From Synechococcus sp. PROS-U-1 (GTDB lineage Bacteria > Cyanobacteriota > Cyanobacteriia > PCC-6307 > Cyanobiaceae), in NCBI RefSeq assembly GCF_014279755.1, contig NZ_CP047951.1:1116001-1180000 (forward strand): a stretch of DNA of 64,000 bases, read 5' to 3'. The translations under genes and the position numbers were made by a program. Shown here piece by piece: positions 28,262 to 37,624 of the stretch. The notes below the pieces were generated by a model. That model ran no database searches. It saw only the letters and a program-made list of their open reading frames with translations, and was not told where the DNA came from. Every line of letters starts with the position of its first letter. The first letter of the stretch is position 1.

Positions 28262-29185
28262 ATGATCACGGTGACGGCCCCGGCCAAAGTCAATCTTCAC
28301 CTGGAGGTCCTGGGGCTGCGGTCGGACGGTTTCCATGAGCTGGCCATGGTGATGCAGAGCATCGAATTGGCGGATCGTCTGAGCTTTGAGAACACCGCTG
28401 ATGCGCGGATCAGCCTCAGTTGCGATGAGGCCAGCCTCAGTGTTGGCGACGACAACCTGATCCTGCGTGCAGCTCAGCTGCTGCGGGACCGTTCTGGTTT
28501 CAGCGAATTGGGCGCGTTGATTCATCTGGAGAAACGCATTCCCATTGGTGCTGGCCTGGCTGGAGGCTCCAGCGATGGCGCTGCAGCCTTGGTGGGTCTG
28601 AATGCCCTGTGGGGGTTGGGCCATAGCCCCAGTGATTTGGAGCGCATGGCCGCCGAGCTCGGCTCGGATATGCCCTTCTGTGTGACCGGAGGGTGTCAGC
28701 TCTGTTTCGGGCGTGGGGAGCGGCTGGAAGCGGTGCCGCCGACCAACGACCCCCTGGCGGTGTTGTTGGTCAAAGACCCCAGGGTGAGTGTTTCAACGCC
28801 ATGGGCTTACAAACGTTGCCGTGAGCTGAACCAATCCCACTACCTCGCTGATGAGGCTGCCTTTGAACGACGCCGGCAGGCCTTGCGGAGCGATGCTTGG
28901 CTCAACCCATTGCGCAGTGACCTTCCCCCTCCCTTGCGCAACGATCTGCAGAAGGTGGTGGCGCCCGAAACAGCTGCTGTGCGGTCGGCGCTTCAATTGT
29001 TGAAGAGCGTTCCCCACAGCCTGGCGGTGGCGATGAGCGGTTCAGGTCCCAGTTGCTTTGCACTGTTCCGCGATCTGGAGTCATGCCGACAGGCCCAGGG
29101 CGAACTCGCTCCCCAGCTGGAACGTGCCGGATTGAAGGCGTGGTCTTGCGCCCTCCGCCGCGATGGCGTGAGGATTGAGTCATGA
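28262..29185 (+). CDS. ispE: 4-diphosphocytidyl-2-C-methyl-D-erythritol kinase
   Basis: Phosphorylates CDP-methylerythritol in the MEP pathway for isoprenoid precursors (chlorophyll phytol, carotenoids, quinones). GHMP-kinase fold: [13 protein letters not shown] at the N-terminus, the ATP loop [18 protein letters not shown] (about residues 96-113) and the C-terminal [10 protein letters not shown] (about 259). 307 residues, typical. The next gene starts inside its stop codon (ATGA). Confidence 0.97.
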   Translation: MITVTAPAKVNLHLEVLGLRSDGFHELAMVMQSIELADRLSFENTADARISLSCDEASLSVGDDNLILRAAQLLRDRSGFSELGALIHLEKRIPIGAGLAGGSSDGAAALVGLNALWGLGHSPSDLERMAAELGSDMPFCVTGGCQLCFGRGERLEAVPPTNDPLAVLLVKDPRVSVSTPWAYKRCRELNQSHYLADEAAFERRRQALRSDAWLNPLRSDLPPPLRNDLQKVVAPETAAVRSALQLLKSVPHSLAVAMSGSGPSCFALFRDLESCRQAQGELAPQLERAGLKAWSCALRRDGVRIES

Positions 29186-29499
29186 CTGATGCCAACACCC
29201 CAGAGAGTCCCGAGCCAAGGGATCCCCGCAAAGGTCCGCTGAGTTTTCTTTCTGGGGCGCTGACAGCTGGATTCTTGGCTTGGCTGGCTCTGGGCTGGAG
29301 CCGGCGGATGGTGGTGTACTTCGCTGTTCACCCACCCCACTACAGCTCGCCGATCGCCCAAAACATTGCCGTCACCCTGAAGACCTTGCTGGTGGGCTTG
29401 TCCTTTCTGGCCACTTTCAGCACTGGGTTTGTGGCTCTCGGTCTGACCCTGGTGTTTCTTCGCAGTCTCTTTACGGCTCGCGATCAGAACCCTGCCTAG
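29182..29499 (+). CDS. DUF3082 membrane protein
   Basis: A 105-residue protein of the cyanobacterial and plastid DUF3082 family. After a proline-rich, acidic N-terminus it has two hydrophobic segments ([20 protein letters not shown], about residues 20-39, and [20 protein letters not shown], about 68-88). The family is of unknown role, restricted to photosynthetic organisms. Its ATG overlaps the ispE stop by four bases. Confidence 0.8.
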   Translation: MTDANTPESPEPRDPRKGPLSFLSGALTAGFLAWLALGWSRRMVVYFAVHPPHYSSPIAQNIAVTLKTLLVGLSFLATFSTGFVALGLTLVFLRSLFTARDQNPA

Positions 29500-29523
29500 C
29501 GTCGGCTCAATGTCAGGGTTTGG

Positions 29524-29619
29524 ATGACGCCCCACGACCTCGGTCAGCTGGCGCTGCTGCTGTCTCCGGCCATGTTGCTCTCGGTTTTGTTGCTGTTCAC
29601 CTTTGCGGCCGGAGGTTGA
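29524..29619 (+). CDS. Possible 31-residue single-helix membrane microprotein
   Basis: A short frame after the DUF3082 gene: starts MTPHDLGQLALLL and is almost entirely one hydrophobic helix (LLLSPAMLLSVLLLFTF), ending FAAGG. Size and composition resemble single-span photosynthetic microproteins, but no named family was recognised. There is no strong Shine-Dalgarno. It sits 63 bases before pdhB and could be part of the same operon. Composition makes it likely to be real rather than chance, but that is a judgement. Confidence 0.45.
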   Translation: MTPHDLGQLALLLSPAMLLSVLLLFTFAAGG

Positions 29620-29681
29620 CGCTGCGCTGACTGAGATAGCTTGGCCTCACCACCCGGATTGGCCGGGATCAAAGGGACGCC

Positions 29682-30665
29682 GTGGCAGGAACACTTCTCT
29701 TCAACGCTCTGCGGGAAGCCATCGACGAGGAGATGGGTAGAGATCCCCACGTCTGTGTGATGGGGGAGGACGTCGGCCATTACGGCGGCAGCTACAAGGT
29801 CACCAAGGATCTGGCGGAGAAATACGGCGACCTCAGGGTGCTGGACACGCCGATTGCCGAGAACGGTTTCACCGGTATGGCGGTGGGTGCTGCGATGACC
29901 GGTCTCCGCCCGATCGTTGAAGGAATGAACATGGGCTTCCTGCTCCTGGCCTTCAACCAGATTTCCAACAACATGGGGATGCTCCGCTACACCAGTGGCG
30001 GCAACTTCACCATTCCCACGGTGGTACGCGGCCCCGGTGGCGTGGGTCGTCAGCTTGGCGCTGAGCACAGCCAGCGGCTTGAGGCCTACTTCCATGCGGT
30101 GCCAGGCATCAAGATCGTGGCCTGCAGCACGCCCACCAATGCCAAGGGCCTGATGAAGGCCGCAATTCGGGACAACAATCCCGTGCTCTTCTTCGAGCAT
30201 GTCCTTCTTTACAACCTCACCGAGGAGCTCCCCGAAGGCGAGTACACCTGTGCTCTTGATCAGGCTGATTTGGTGCAGCAAGGCACCGATGTGACGATCC
30301 TTACTTATTCCCGAATGCGCCACCACTGCCTGAAAGCAGTGGAGCAATTGGAGGCCGATGGCGTCAGCGTTGAACTGATCGATCTGATCAGCCTCAAGCC
30401 CTTTGACATGGAGACGATCAGTCGCTCCATCCGCAAGACCCACAAGGTGATTGTGGTGGAGGAATGCATGAAGACAGGCGGTATCGGTGCTGAGCTGATC
30501 GCATTGATCACGGAGCAGTGCTTCGACGATCTGGATGCCCGTCCGATGCGTTTGTCCAGTCAGGACATTCCAACCCCCTACAACGGATCCTTGGAGAACC
30601 TCACGATCATTCAGCCGCATCAGATCGTTGAAGCGGCACAGGCGTTGGTCAACAAGGACATCTGA
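29682..30665 (+). CDS. pdhB: Pyruvate dehydrogenase E1 component, beta subunit
   Basis: Together with PdhA it decarboxylates pyruvate using thiamine diphosphate and feeds acetyl groups to E2. The 327-residue product starts with GTG ([18 protein letters not shown]) and contains the E1-beta blocks [19 protein letters not shown] (the ThDP glutamate), [20 protein letters not shown] and [22 protein letters not shown]. PdhA and the E2/E3 genes are not in the window. Followed closely by secD. Confidence 0.96.
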   Translation: MAGTLLFNALREAIDEEMGRDPHVCVMGEDVGHYGGSYKVTKDLAEKYGDLRVLDTPIAENGFTGMAVGAAMTGLRPIVEGMNMGFLLLAFNQISNNMGMLRYTSGGNFTIPTVVRGPGGVGRQLGAEHSQRLEAYFHAVPGIKIVACSTPTNAKGLMKAAIRDNNPVLFFEHVLLYNLTEELPEGEYTCALDQADLVQQGTDVTILTYSRMRHHCLKAVEQLEADGVSVELIDLISLKPFDMETISRSIRKTHKVIVVEECMKTGGIGAELIALITEQCFDDLDARPMRLSSQDIPTPYNGSLENLTIIQPHQIVEAAQALVNKDI

Positions 30666-30670
30666 CGTTG

Positions 30671-32152
30671 ATGGCGCGTTATCAGGGTTGGTTTGCCCTT
30701 GTTCTTGCCCTGGCCATTGCCGCCGGGATGTTTTTGGTTCGTACTCCGCTGGAACTGGGCCTCGATCTGCGAGGCGGCAGTCAGCTCACTGTTGAGGTGA
30801 AGCCGGCCGGGGAGATCACCCGTGTCGGCTCTGAGGAAATGGAAGCGGTGAAAGCCGTGCTCGATCGCCGGGTTAACGGCCTCGGTGTAGCCGAGTCGAC
30901 CCTGCAGACCGTGGGTGAGTCGCAGCTGGTGTTGCAGCTCCCCGGCGAACAGGATCCCACCGCTGCTGCGAGAGTTCTTGGCGACACGGCTCTGCTCGAG
31001 TTCCGTGCTCAGAAGCCCAACACTGAAGCTGAATTCCGTGGTCTGAGGCAGCTCCGCTCCCAGGTGGAAGCCATTCTCAAGCTCCGTGAGGATCAGATCC
31101 GACGCGGTGAAACGCCAGAGCCGCTGGATTTGGATCAGCTCCAGACAACCCGTGATGCCCTGGGGCTTGAGGGCCAGGCCACCTCGGAGGAAGAACAGCT
31201 GCGCGACCTGCTCGCGAAGGTCGACGCCGATCTGCTCACAATGCTTGAACCGGCCTCGCTGACGGGTAAGCAGCTTGTGACGGCCGGTCGCCAACCGCTG
31301 CAGAACAACCCGAACAGCTGGGAAGTGACGCTCAACTTCGACGGGGAGGGGGCAGAGGCTTTCGCTGATCTCACCAAGTCGATTGCAGGCACTGATCGAT
31401 TGCTGGCGATCATCTTGGATGACCAGCTGATCAGTGCCGCCAGTGTTGGTCCCCAGTTCCAAAGCGCTGGAATCTCAGGTGGTGCAGCCACCATCAGCGG
31501 CAATTTCAGTGCGGAAACGGCCCGCGAACTGGAGGTGAAGCTGCGCGGCGGCTCTTTGCCTCTCCCCGTTGAGGTAATCGAGGTCCGCACCATTGGCCCC
31601 ACACTTGGGGCTGAAAACATCCGTCGCAGCCTGGTGGCTGCCCTCTCTGGCCTGGCCTTGGTGGCCGTGTTCATGGTGGTGGCCTACCGCCTGCCTGGAG
31701 CTGTTGCTGTGATGGCTCTCAGCCTGTATGCCCTGTTCAACCTGGCGGTGTATGCCCTGATCCCCGTCACCCTCACCCTGCCGGGAATCGCTGGATTCAT
31801 CCTTTCGATTGGCATGGCTGTGGACGCCAACGTTCTGATCTTTGAGCGGATCAAAGATGAGCTGCGGCGAGGTAACACCCTGATCCGCTCGATTGATACC
31901 GGTTTCTCCGAGGCGTTTTCATCGATCGTTGACGGTCACCTGACCACGTTGATCAGCTGCGCCGCGCTCTTTTTTCTTGGCACTGGCCTGGTCAAGGGCT
32001 TCGCGGCGACCCTGGGCATCGGTGTGTTGCTCAGCCTGTTCACCGCCCTCACCTGCACCCGAACCCTGCTGCGTTTCCTGATGGGATATTCCGGTCTTCG
32101 TCGTCCCAGCAATTTCCTGCCCGCTCGGCAGCTTCCTTCTTCCTCCGCTTGA
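30671..32152 (+). CDS. secD: Protein translocase subunit SecD
   Basis: Membrane subunit that uses the proton motive force to pull preproteins through SecYEG. N-terminal helix, then the family motif ELGLDLRGGSQLTVEV (about residues 26-41), a large extracytoplasmic P1 domain (about 45-320), and five C-terminal helices with GFILSIGMAVDANVLIFERIK (in pieces, residues about 375-395). 493 residues. A TTG at 30668 is an alternative start. Followed by secF after three bases. Confidence 0.97.
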   Translation: MARYQGWFALVLALAIAAGMFLVRTPLELGLDLRGGSQLTVEVKPAGEITRVGSEEMEAVKAVLDRRVNGLGVAESTLQTVGESQLVLQLPGEQDPTAAARVLGDTALLEFRAQKPNTEAEFRGLRQLRSQVEAILKLREDQIRRGETPEPLDLDQLQTTRDALGLEGQATSEEEQLRDLLAKVDADLLTMLEPASLTGKQLVTAGRQPLQNNPNSWEVTLNFDGEGAEAFADLTKSIAGTDRLLAIILDDQLISAASVGPQFQSAGISGGAATISGNFSAETARELEVKLRGGSLPLPVEVIEVRTIGPTLGAENIRRSLVAALSGLALVAVFMVVAYRLPGAVAVMALSLYALFNLAVYALIPVTLTLPGIAGFILSIGMAVDANVLIFERIKDELRRGNTLIRSIDTGFSEAFSSIVDGHLTTLISCAALFFLGTGLVKGFAATLGIGVLLSLFTALTCTRTLLRFLMGYSGLRRPSNFLPARQLPSSSA

Positions 32153-32155
32153 ACC

Positions 32156-33145
32156 ATGACTGAAGCGTCGTCATCGGCAACAGCGGCAGAGGTCCGTAAC
32201 TTGCGCTGGTCACTTAGCAGCATGCGCCGAAGGGTGTGGCTGATCTCTGGCTTTGTCGTCGCGGTCAGTCTGCTGGGCTTGCTGCTCAGCTGGTTGGATC
32301 CCTCGATTCGGGCACCCCTGCGTCCGGGCTTGGATTTCACCGGTGGAACTCAGATTCAGCTTGAGCGCAGTTGTGATGGGTCGTGCGGAGAGCTCAAGGC
32401 GATTGCCGTATCCGATGTGATTCGCACGATGGAGCTGCCGCTCGAGGAGGGCCAAGCTCTTCCCAACCTCGGGGCGCCCCGGGTTCAGCTGTTGGATGGT
32501 GGTCAGTCGCTGCTGTTGCGCCTGCCAACGCTGTCGGCTGCCCAGGGCCAAGCGGTGATTCAGGTGGTCGAACCGATTGCAGGACCGTTCCTCGCCGGTG
32601 GTCAATCGGTCGACACCATTGGCCCCAGCTTGGGCCGTCAACTGCTCCGCAGCAGTCTGATTTCGCTGCTGGTGGCCTTCAGCGGTATCGCTGCTTACAT
32701 CAGCTTCCGTTACGACCGTCGCTATGCCTTTCTTGCACTGGTGGCGCTGGCTCATGACGTGGCCATCGTTTGTGGGGTGTTTGCCTGGCTTGGGGTTGTG
32801 CTCCAACTGGAGGTCGACAGTCTCTTTGCCGTCTCCCTGCTGACGATTGCCGGGTACTCGGTGAACGACACGGTCGTGGTGTTCGATCGCATCCGGGAAC
32901 GCAGCAACGATGCGGCCGATCTTCCGTTGTCGTTGCAAGTGGATCAAGCGGTGTCGGCCACGTTGACCCGCACCCTTTACACCAGCGGAACCACGTTGCT
33001 CCCCCTGCTGGCCCTGGTGTTCTTCGGTGGGGCAACGCTCTATTGGTTTGCCATCGCCCTGGCCCTGGGGGTCGTGGTCGGCTCCTGGTCAAGCATCGCC
33101 CTGGCACCGTCGCTGCTCACTCTCTGGGACCGCTCCCGTGACTAA
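32156..33145 (+). CDS. secF: Protein translocase subunit SecF
   Basis: Partner of SecD in late-stage protein export. The 329-residue product has the N-terminal helix, the DFTGGTQIQ motif (about residue 60), and the C-terminal membrane domain with AHDVAIVCGVFAWLG and TIAGYSVNDTVVVFDRIRER (about residues 239-258). It lies three bases after secD; a small membrane protein gene overlaps its end by eight bases. Confidence 0.97.
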   Translation: MTEASSSATAAEVRNLRWSLSSMRRRVWLISGFVVAVSLLGLLLSWLDPSIRAPLRPGLDFTGGTQIQLERSCDGSCGELKAIAVSDVIRTMELPLEEGQALPNLGAPRVQLLDGGQSLLLRLPTLSAAQGQAVIQVVEPIAGPFLAGGQSVDTIGPSLGRQLLRSSLISLLVAFSGIAAYISFRYDRRYAFLALVALAHDVAIVCGVFAWLGVVLQLEVDSLFAVSLLTIAGYSVNDTVVVFDRIRERSNDAADLPLSLQVDQAVSATLTRTLYTSGTTLLPLLALVFFGGATLYWFAIALALGVVVGSWSSIALAPSLLTLWDRSRD

Positions 33146-33353
33146 TCACAGCGGCGACTCTCAACGGCGTCGCCATCCGGCACGTTGGTTTCCGATTCTG
33201 TTGATCCTGCTGGCCCTGGGTGATCTGCGCACCGAAGTGCAGCTGCTCAGCGATCAGTTCACAGTCACAGGATTGGGGTATGCGATTCGGCATCACCAGT
33301 TGGCTGTGGTGGTGCTGCTGGGTTCGCCGTCCCTGTGGCGTCGCTTCGGCTAG
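33138..33353 (+). CDS. Small membrane protein downstream of secF
   Basis: A 71-residue protein starting with GTG inside the end of secF (eight-base overlap), which suggests translational coupling. The N-terminus is basic (DSQRRRHPARW), followed by a hydrophobic stretch (FPILLILLALG) and a second (LAVVVLLGSPSLW). The family is found after secF in related cyanobacteria as far as I recall, but has no assigned role. Its stop overlaps the convergent gene's stop by a few bases. Confidence 0.6.
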   Translation: MTNHSGDSQRRRHPARWFPILLILLALGDLRTEVQLLSDQFTVTGLGYAIRHHQLAVVVLLGSPSLWRRFG

Positions 33354-33583
33354 CCGGAGCCATTCCCGAATTCGCGCCAGATTGAATCCCAGGTGCGTTG
33401 TTTCACATCGGCGTTCCAACGCCCCTGGCTGTGGGTGGAGGTCCACCACGACTCGAACAGATCGTGGGCTTCCTCGTGAAGCAACTCCGGATCGAGGTTC
33501 TCGCGAACCAGCTGCATCACGGCCTGCCTCAGTTCCTCATAACGGGAGAAATTGAAGATGACGTCCAAGCCTGTTCGTCTCAA
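33350..33583 (-). CDS. Conserved hypothetical protein
   Basis: A 77-residue soluble protein, helical, with DVIFNFSRYEELRQAVMQLV followed by ESWWTSTHSQGRWNADVKQR and two tryptophan-rich stretches. It appears unique to the picocyanobacterial type of genome; no motif recognised. Convergent with the secF-linked gene. Confidence 0.6.
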   Translation of the reverse strand: MRRTGLDVIFNFSRYEELRQAVMQLVRENLDPELLHEEAHDLFESWWTSTHSQGRWNADVKQRTWDSIWREFGNGSG

Positions 33584-33697
33584 GACCTGTTGGACACATT
33601 ATTGGATTGAAGGCCTTGAGATGGGTGCTGTCGGTATCACTCTGAACGTCATTGCCTGTTGAGCCTGAGCTACGACTCAACTGGTTGCTCAGGTTCC

Positions 33698-33877
33698 ATG
33701 GAGTTGAATCCTGGTCTAAGCGAAGTTGTGATTGGGCTGCGTGCGGAGGTTGAGGCGCTGAAGGCTCGGCTGCACAAAATTGAACGGGGTCAGGAGGTCG
33801 CTGTCTCTGCGGCCTATTGGCAGGCGGTTGAACGAGAGCGTGATTCGAGCGAGAAAAAGAAGCGTCAGCTGCTGTAA
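33698..33877 (+). CDS. Small coiled-coil protein, unknown function
   Basis: A 59-residue protein from the ATG at 33698 (the frame also opens at 33659). The sequence EVVIGLRAEVEALKARLHKI has heptad-like spacing, and the end is basic (ERERDSSEKKKRQLL). It stands alone in a 480-base stretch between two minus-strand genes. No recognised family. Confidence 0.45.
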   Translation: MELNPGLSEVVIGLRAEVEALKARLHKIERGQEVAVSAAYWQAVERERDSSEKKKRQLL

Positions 33878-33923
33878 GGGGTTGCTCAGCCTTGCCCTGA
33901 TGCGCTTGCCGTTGTCTTGGGGC

Positions 33924-33956
33924 AAAAAAATTGGGACCCTCTCCAAAGAGTCCCAA
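33924..33956 (-). terminator. Rho-independent terminator for the AI-2E permease operon
   Basis: On the minus strand the stem TTGGGA...CTCT / AGAG...TCCCAA (with a small bulge and a four-base loop) is followed by TTTTTTT. It is about 110 bases downstream of the stop of the permease gene ending at 34066, so it probably ends that transcription unit. It faces away from the small plus-strand gene ending at 33877. Confidence 0.75.
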
Positions 33957-34065
33957 GGCTCGACGCGTCGCTCTCACGACCCAGTAAAAGTACTTAGTCA
34001 GACCTGGTCTTAGGTGTGACCCTTGCTACTGGATGTTCGAGCCGATACAGGGGAGGAGTCTGTGT

Positions 34066-35055
34066 TCAGGCCCAGCGATCCATGATCTGCTGCACCACCA
34101 CCCGCTGCATCAGCACCTGAAGCACCACCACCAGGGGTAGGGCAAGCAGCACTCCCGGAAGCCCCAGCAGTGCACCAAGGCTGAGCTGGGCCGTCAGGGC
34201 CACGGTGGGCAGCAGATTCACGGTTTTGCGCAGCAGCAACGGCGTGAGCAGAAAGGCCTCCAGGTTCTGCAGCACCAGTCGAAACACCAGCACCGACACC
34301 ATCAATTGCGGCGATTGCAGCAGTGCTAATCCCGTCGGCAAAAGGGTTGCCGCCGTTGGTCCGATGGTCGGCACGAAGGTGAGCAGACCGCAGACCAGAG
34401 CGCTCAACAGGGCCAGGGGTGCTTTGAGCAGCAACAGTCCGCCCCAGGTGAGCAGAAACACGGTGGTGGCGGAGAGGGTCATGCCGCTGAGCCACCCCCC
34501 CAGTGCCTGCCGGCATTCATCCAGCAATTGCTCCATGCGCTTACGGGCAGGGCGCGGCGTCACGGCGACCACCATGCGCCGATGGGCACTGGGATCCAGG
34601 GCCAGCAAGATGGCGAGTAGTGCCATCAGGAAGACCTGAATCAGCGAATTCGCTGCACCTCCTGCAAAGCCCAGCAACGGCTGTAGCCCTTTCAGATTGA
34701 GGCCCTGCCCCACTGCTTCATTCAGCTGAGCCAGACGCGGCTCGCTGCTCAGCAGCTCCGACACCTTGCTGAACAATTGCGGCAGATCTCGCCCCAATTG
34801 CTGGAACTGGCTAATCAGTTCCGGTACCAACAGCTGTCCCAGCAAGCCTCCGGCTAACAGCAAAATCCCCAGCACAGCAGCCAAGGCTTGGGGGCGGTCC
34901 AGCCGGGTTTTTTTCTGAAGCTGAACAATCAGCACATCCAGAGCCACTGCCACCACCACGGCGCCAAACAGCACAAGGAGCACCCAGCGCAGGTGCCAGA
35001 GCAGCAGCACCAGCACCACAAGGGTGAGGGCAACGAGAAACGTGCCGGCTGTCAT
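34066..35055 (-). CDS. AI-2E/PerM family membrane protein (second copy)
   Basis: A 329-residue integral membrane protein of the AI-2E transporter (PerM/YhhQ-like) family: eight or so hydrophobic segments, and the family core LTFVPTIGPTAATLLPTGLALL (in part, residues about 222-243) followed by the C-terminal PGVLLALPLVVVLQVLMQ. Members export small molecules or act as membrane transporters of uncertain substrate. The start overlaps the stop of the paralogue upstream by four bases. About 25-30 percent identical by eye to that paralogue. Confidence 0.87.
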   Translation of the reverse strand: MTAGTFLVALTLVVLVLLLWHLRWVLLVLFGAVVVAVALDVLIVQLQKKTRLDRPQALAAVLGILLLAGGLLGQLLVPELISQFQQLGRDLPQLFSKVSELLSSEPRLAQLNEAVGQGLNLKGLQPLLGFAGGAANSLIQVFLMALLAILLALDPSAHRRMVVAVTPRPARKRMEQLLDECRQALGGWLSGMTLSATTVFLLTWGGLLLLKAPLALLSALVCGLLTFVPTIGPTAATLLPTGLALLQSPQLMVSVLVFRLVLQNLEAFLLTPLLLRKTVNLLPTVALTAQLSLGALLGLPGVLLALPLVVVLQVLMQRVVVQQIMDRWA

Positions 35056-36131
35056 CGTGCCGGCTCCAGACGTTTCCAGCGGTCCAGCACATCGTGGATC
35101 AGCACCTCACGGATGATCACCTGCAGCACCACCGCCAGCGGCAGCGCCATCAACAGGCCGAGAGGTCCGAACAGCAACGTGAATAGAAATTGCGCTGCCA
35201 GGGTCAACCCGGGCAGCAGCCTCACCTGGTGATGCATCACCGACGGGGTGATCACGTAACTCTCAATGTTCTGGATCACCACGTAGGCCCCCAGCACCGC
35301 TGCTGCCTTCCATGGGGCATCCAGGAGAGCCACGGCCATCGGAAAAATCGTGCTCATCGTTGGCCCCACATTGGGGATCACGTTCAACAGGCCTGCGAGC
35401 AAAGCATTGGCCAGAACAAGTTTCACGCCCAACAGCGTCAGAGCGATGCTGCAGAGCACAAACACCGCCAGGGAGCTGATCAGCACACCCACCATCCAAC
35501 TGCTCAGGGCAGCACCGCATTGATCCAGGATGCGTCGCCCACGGCGTCGATAGAAGGAGGGGATCAGCTGAAGCCCCACGTTGCGATAGGCCTGGGGCTG
35601 GATGCTGATCATCAGAGCAACCGCCAACACAAACAACAGGCGCAGAAGGCCATTGCCGAGATTTCCTGCCAAACCGAGCAGACCCAGCAAGCCGCTGCCT
35701 ACGCCTGCTGCCAGTGATGAACCATCGGGCACGAGCTGTCGAGGCCCGTTGAGCTCAAGTTCATCGATGTCGGGAAATGCGTCAGTGCCATAGATGGCCT
35801 CACTGATGGTGTCGATCCAGTCGACCCCCATGCGTACAAGGGTTTGTCCAGCTTCAGGCAGCTTTTGCAGCAGCAGTGAAAATTCCTCGAGGAAGGGCGG
35901 CACCACAACTCCCGCTGCCCCTGCCACGAGCAGGAGCAGCCCGGCGATGCATAGAACCAAAGCCAGAGGCCGTTGCATCGGCCTCCTTTCTCGAAGGATG
36001 CCCACAAGGGTGCAAAGGGCCATGGCCAGAACGACTGCTGCGAACAGCAGAAGTAAGAGCTCGCGCAATGACCACAACAAAATGATTGCTGCAATCAAGG
36101 CCGTTAATGACAGCCAGTGGGGCAGTCTCAA
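35052..36131 (-). CDS. AI-2E/PerM family membrane protein (first copy)
   Basis: A 359-residue paralogue of the gene downstream. It has the family segments [23 protein letters not shown] (in part, about residue 249) and the end [26 protein letters not shown] large loop around residues 95-140 carries acidic residues ([15 protein letters not shown]). Its start overlaps psb28 by four bases and its stop overlaps the second copy, so the three are translationally coupled. Substrate unknown. Confidence 0.87.
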   Translation of the reverse strand: MRLPHWLSLTALIAAIILLWSLRELLLLLFAAVVLAMALCTLVGILRERRPMQRPLALVLCIAGLLLLVAGAAGVVVPPFLEEFSLLLQKLPEAGQTLVRMGVDWIDTISEAIYGTDAFPDIDELELNGPRQLVPDGSSLAAGVGSGLLGLLGLAGNLGNGLLRLLFVLAVALMISIQPQAYRNVGLQLIPSFYRRRGRRILDQCGAALSSWMVGVLISSLAVFVLCSIALTLLGVKLVLANALLAGLLNVIPNVGPTMSTIFPMAVALLDAPWKAAAVLGAYVVIQNIESYVITPSVMHHQVRLLPGLTLAAQFLFTLLFGPLGLLMALPLAVVLQVIIREVLIHDVLDRWKRLEPAR

Positions 36132-36511
36132 GCTTGTTGGTCGTCTGCGGCGTCAGTCTGATCGGAATCCTGATTTTGTGAATAACCCATGCCATTGGCA
36201 TCGGCGTAGCGCTGGGCAAAGCGCATGAACCGTTCGAAATCCTCTTCAGATTTCCACGAGTAAACGGCTTCAAGAGCACTCGCTTTGCCATTCACGAACT
36301 TGCCGTTGACTTCCCTTGTGACCATCTCTCCTTCTTCATCAACCATCCACATGCCAGTGATGTCACCCATCGTCTCTGGCGCAATCGCAGCAGGCTGTTC
36401 AAAACGGAATGTTGCTTGCCCGGTGCGTCCATCGCGGCTGCGGGTCAGGCGAATATCGGGCACCACCGGCTCGTTGACTCCCCGAAAGAACTGAATCGCT
36501 GCTTTGCTCAC
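36128..36511 (-). CDS. psb28: Photosystem II assembly protein Psb28
   Basis: A 127-residue cytosolic-side factor that associates with PSII assembly intermediates containing CP47. The family pattern is clear: [21 protein letters not shown] (in part) at the N-terminus, [15 protein letters not shown] (about residue 49), [20 protein letters not shown] and the C-terminal [19 protein letters not shown]. The C-terminal tail is acidic. It lies between mnmH (30 bases upstream) and the AI-2E pair on the minus strand. Confidence 0.95.
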   Translation of the reverse strand: MSKAAIQFFRGVNEPVVPDIRLTRSRDGRTGQATFRFEQPAAIAPETMGDITGMWMVDEEGEMVTREVNGKFVNGKASALEAVYSWKSEEDFERFMRFAQRYADANGMGYSQNQDSDQTDAADDQQA

Positions 36512-36541
36512 GTCGTCCTGGCACCGTCGGCAGGGGTGATC

Positions 36542-37585
36542 TTAATCGGGGATTTCGACGAACCTGCGCTCAATCAGGGTCTGTGTGGCCTCAGCAGCAC
36601 TGAGTCCTGATAAATCGATGTTGTTGCGCTTGGGCGAACGTTCCAGTTCATGGTCGTAACAGCGGTCGTAGTAGTCGAGCGTGGCGCGGCAGGCGTTGGC
36701 CCAGTCTTCCCTGGCAATGGCCTCGAGGGCTTCCTTGGTGCGTTGGGGGCCCAGGCGTCGACTGATCCGCTGGGTTGCCTCAGCGAGAGCAGCTCCCCCC
36801 TGATGGCCGTAAACCTGCACCAATTGGTCCACCCGTTCGTTCAGGTCGCGCTGAATCTCCAGAACGGGGGCCTGTTGCATTTGATCGAACAAGGCTTTGG
36901 GAATACGGCAGCGGCCCACCTGGATGCTTTCTGCCTCCACCCAGATTGCTGTTGCCCGGTTGCGTTGGTGCTGATCAAGCGCTTCGGCCAATTTGTTTTC
37001 GTAGTGCTCAGTGCTGGGTTGGTCCGGCAGGCCCAGGCCGCCGAACGTGCTGCCGCGGTGGTTGGCCAGTCCTTCCAAATCAACAACAGCTGCACCGCGG
37101 GCCGCCATCGCCAACAGCACATCTGTTTTTCCAGTCCCGGTTCGACCGCCCATGATGCGGAGGGGCCATGCCTGCTCAAACCGGTTCTGGGTCCAGCGCC
37201 GGTAGCTCTTGTACCCCCCTTGCAGAAGCCTGGGTGTGAGATCGATCTGCTGAGCGAGCCAAGCGATACTGGCCGAGCGCATTCCCCCACGCCAGCAGTA
37301 GATCCGAGGATCGCCCAGTTGGCGAAGGGGCTCCAGCTGCTGGGCCAGGCTGCTGAGCTTGGGCCCGGTGAGTTCAAGGCCCAGGTGAATCGCTGGTAGT
37401 CGCCCTTGCTGCTTGTAGGCGGTGCCGACTTCGGCTCGCTCCTCATCGTTGAACAAAGGCAGGTTGATAGCCCCGGGCCAGTGCCCCTTCGCAAATTCGC
37501 TGGGGCTGCGCACATCCACCAGCGGACCTTTCAGCTCGCGAAGCTGCTGGATCTCGATTGAACGTGTCTCGCCCATGCCTGACAT
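36542..37585 (-). CDS. mnmH: tRNA 2-selenouridine synthase
   Basis: Converts 2-thiouridine to 2-selenouridine at the wobble position of some tRNAs. The 347-residue product has an N-terminal rhodanese domain with the catalytic Cys in RIYCWRGGMRSASIAWL (about residue 90) and a C-terminal P-loop domain (IMGGRTGTGKTDVL, about residue 137). The ATG at 37585 is chosen; a much longer frame reaches 38131 but its extension is the shadow of the GUN4 gene on the other strand. It leads the mnmH-psb28-permease unit. Confidence 0.93.
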   Translation of the reverse strand: MSGMGETRSIEIQQLRELKGPLVDVRSPSEFAKGHWPGAINLPLFNDEERAEVGTAYKQQGRLPAIHLGLELTGPKLSSLAQQLEPLRQLGDPRIYCWRGGMRSASIAWLAQQIDLTPRLLQGGYKSYRRWTQNRFEQAWPLRIMGGRTGTGKTDVLLAMAARGAAVVDLEGLANHRGSTFGGLGLPDQPSTEHYENKLAEALDQHQRNRATAIWVEAESIQVGRCRIPKALFDQMQQAPVLEIQRDLNERVDQLVQVYGHQGGAALAEATQRISRRLGPQRTKEALEAIAREDWANACRATLDYYDRCYDHELERSPKRNNIDLSGLSAAEATQTLIERRFVEIPD

Positions 37586-37624
37586 AGTGGCCAACACCGA
37601 GCCATTTGGGGCCGGTTGCGACTC

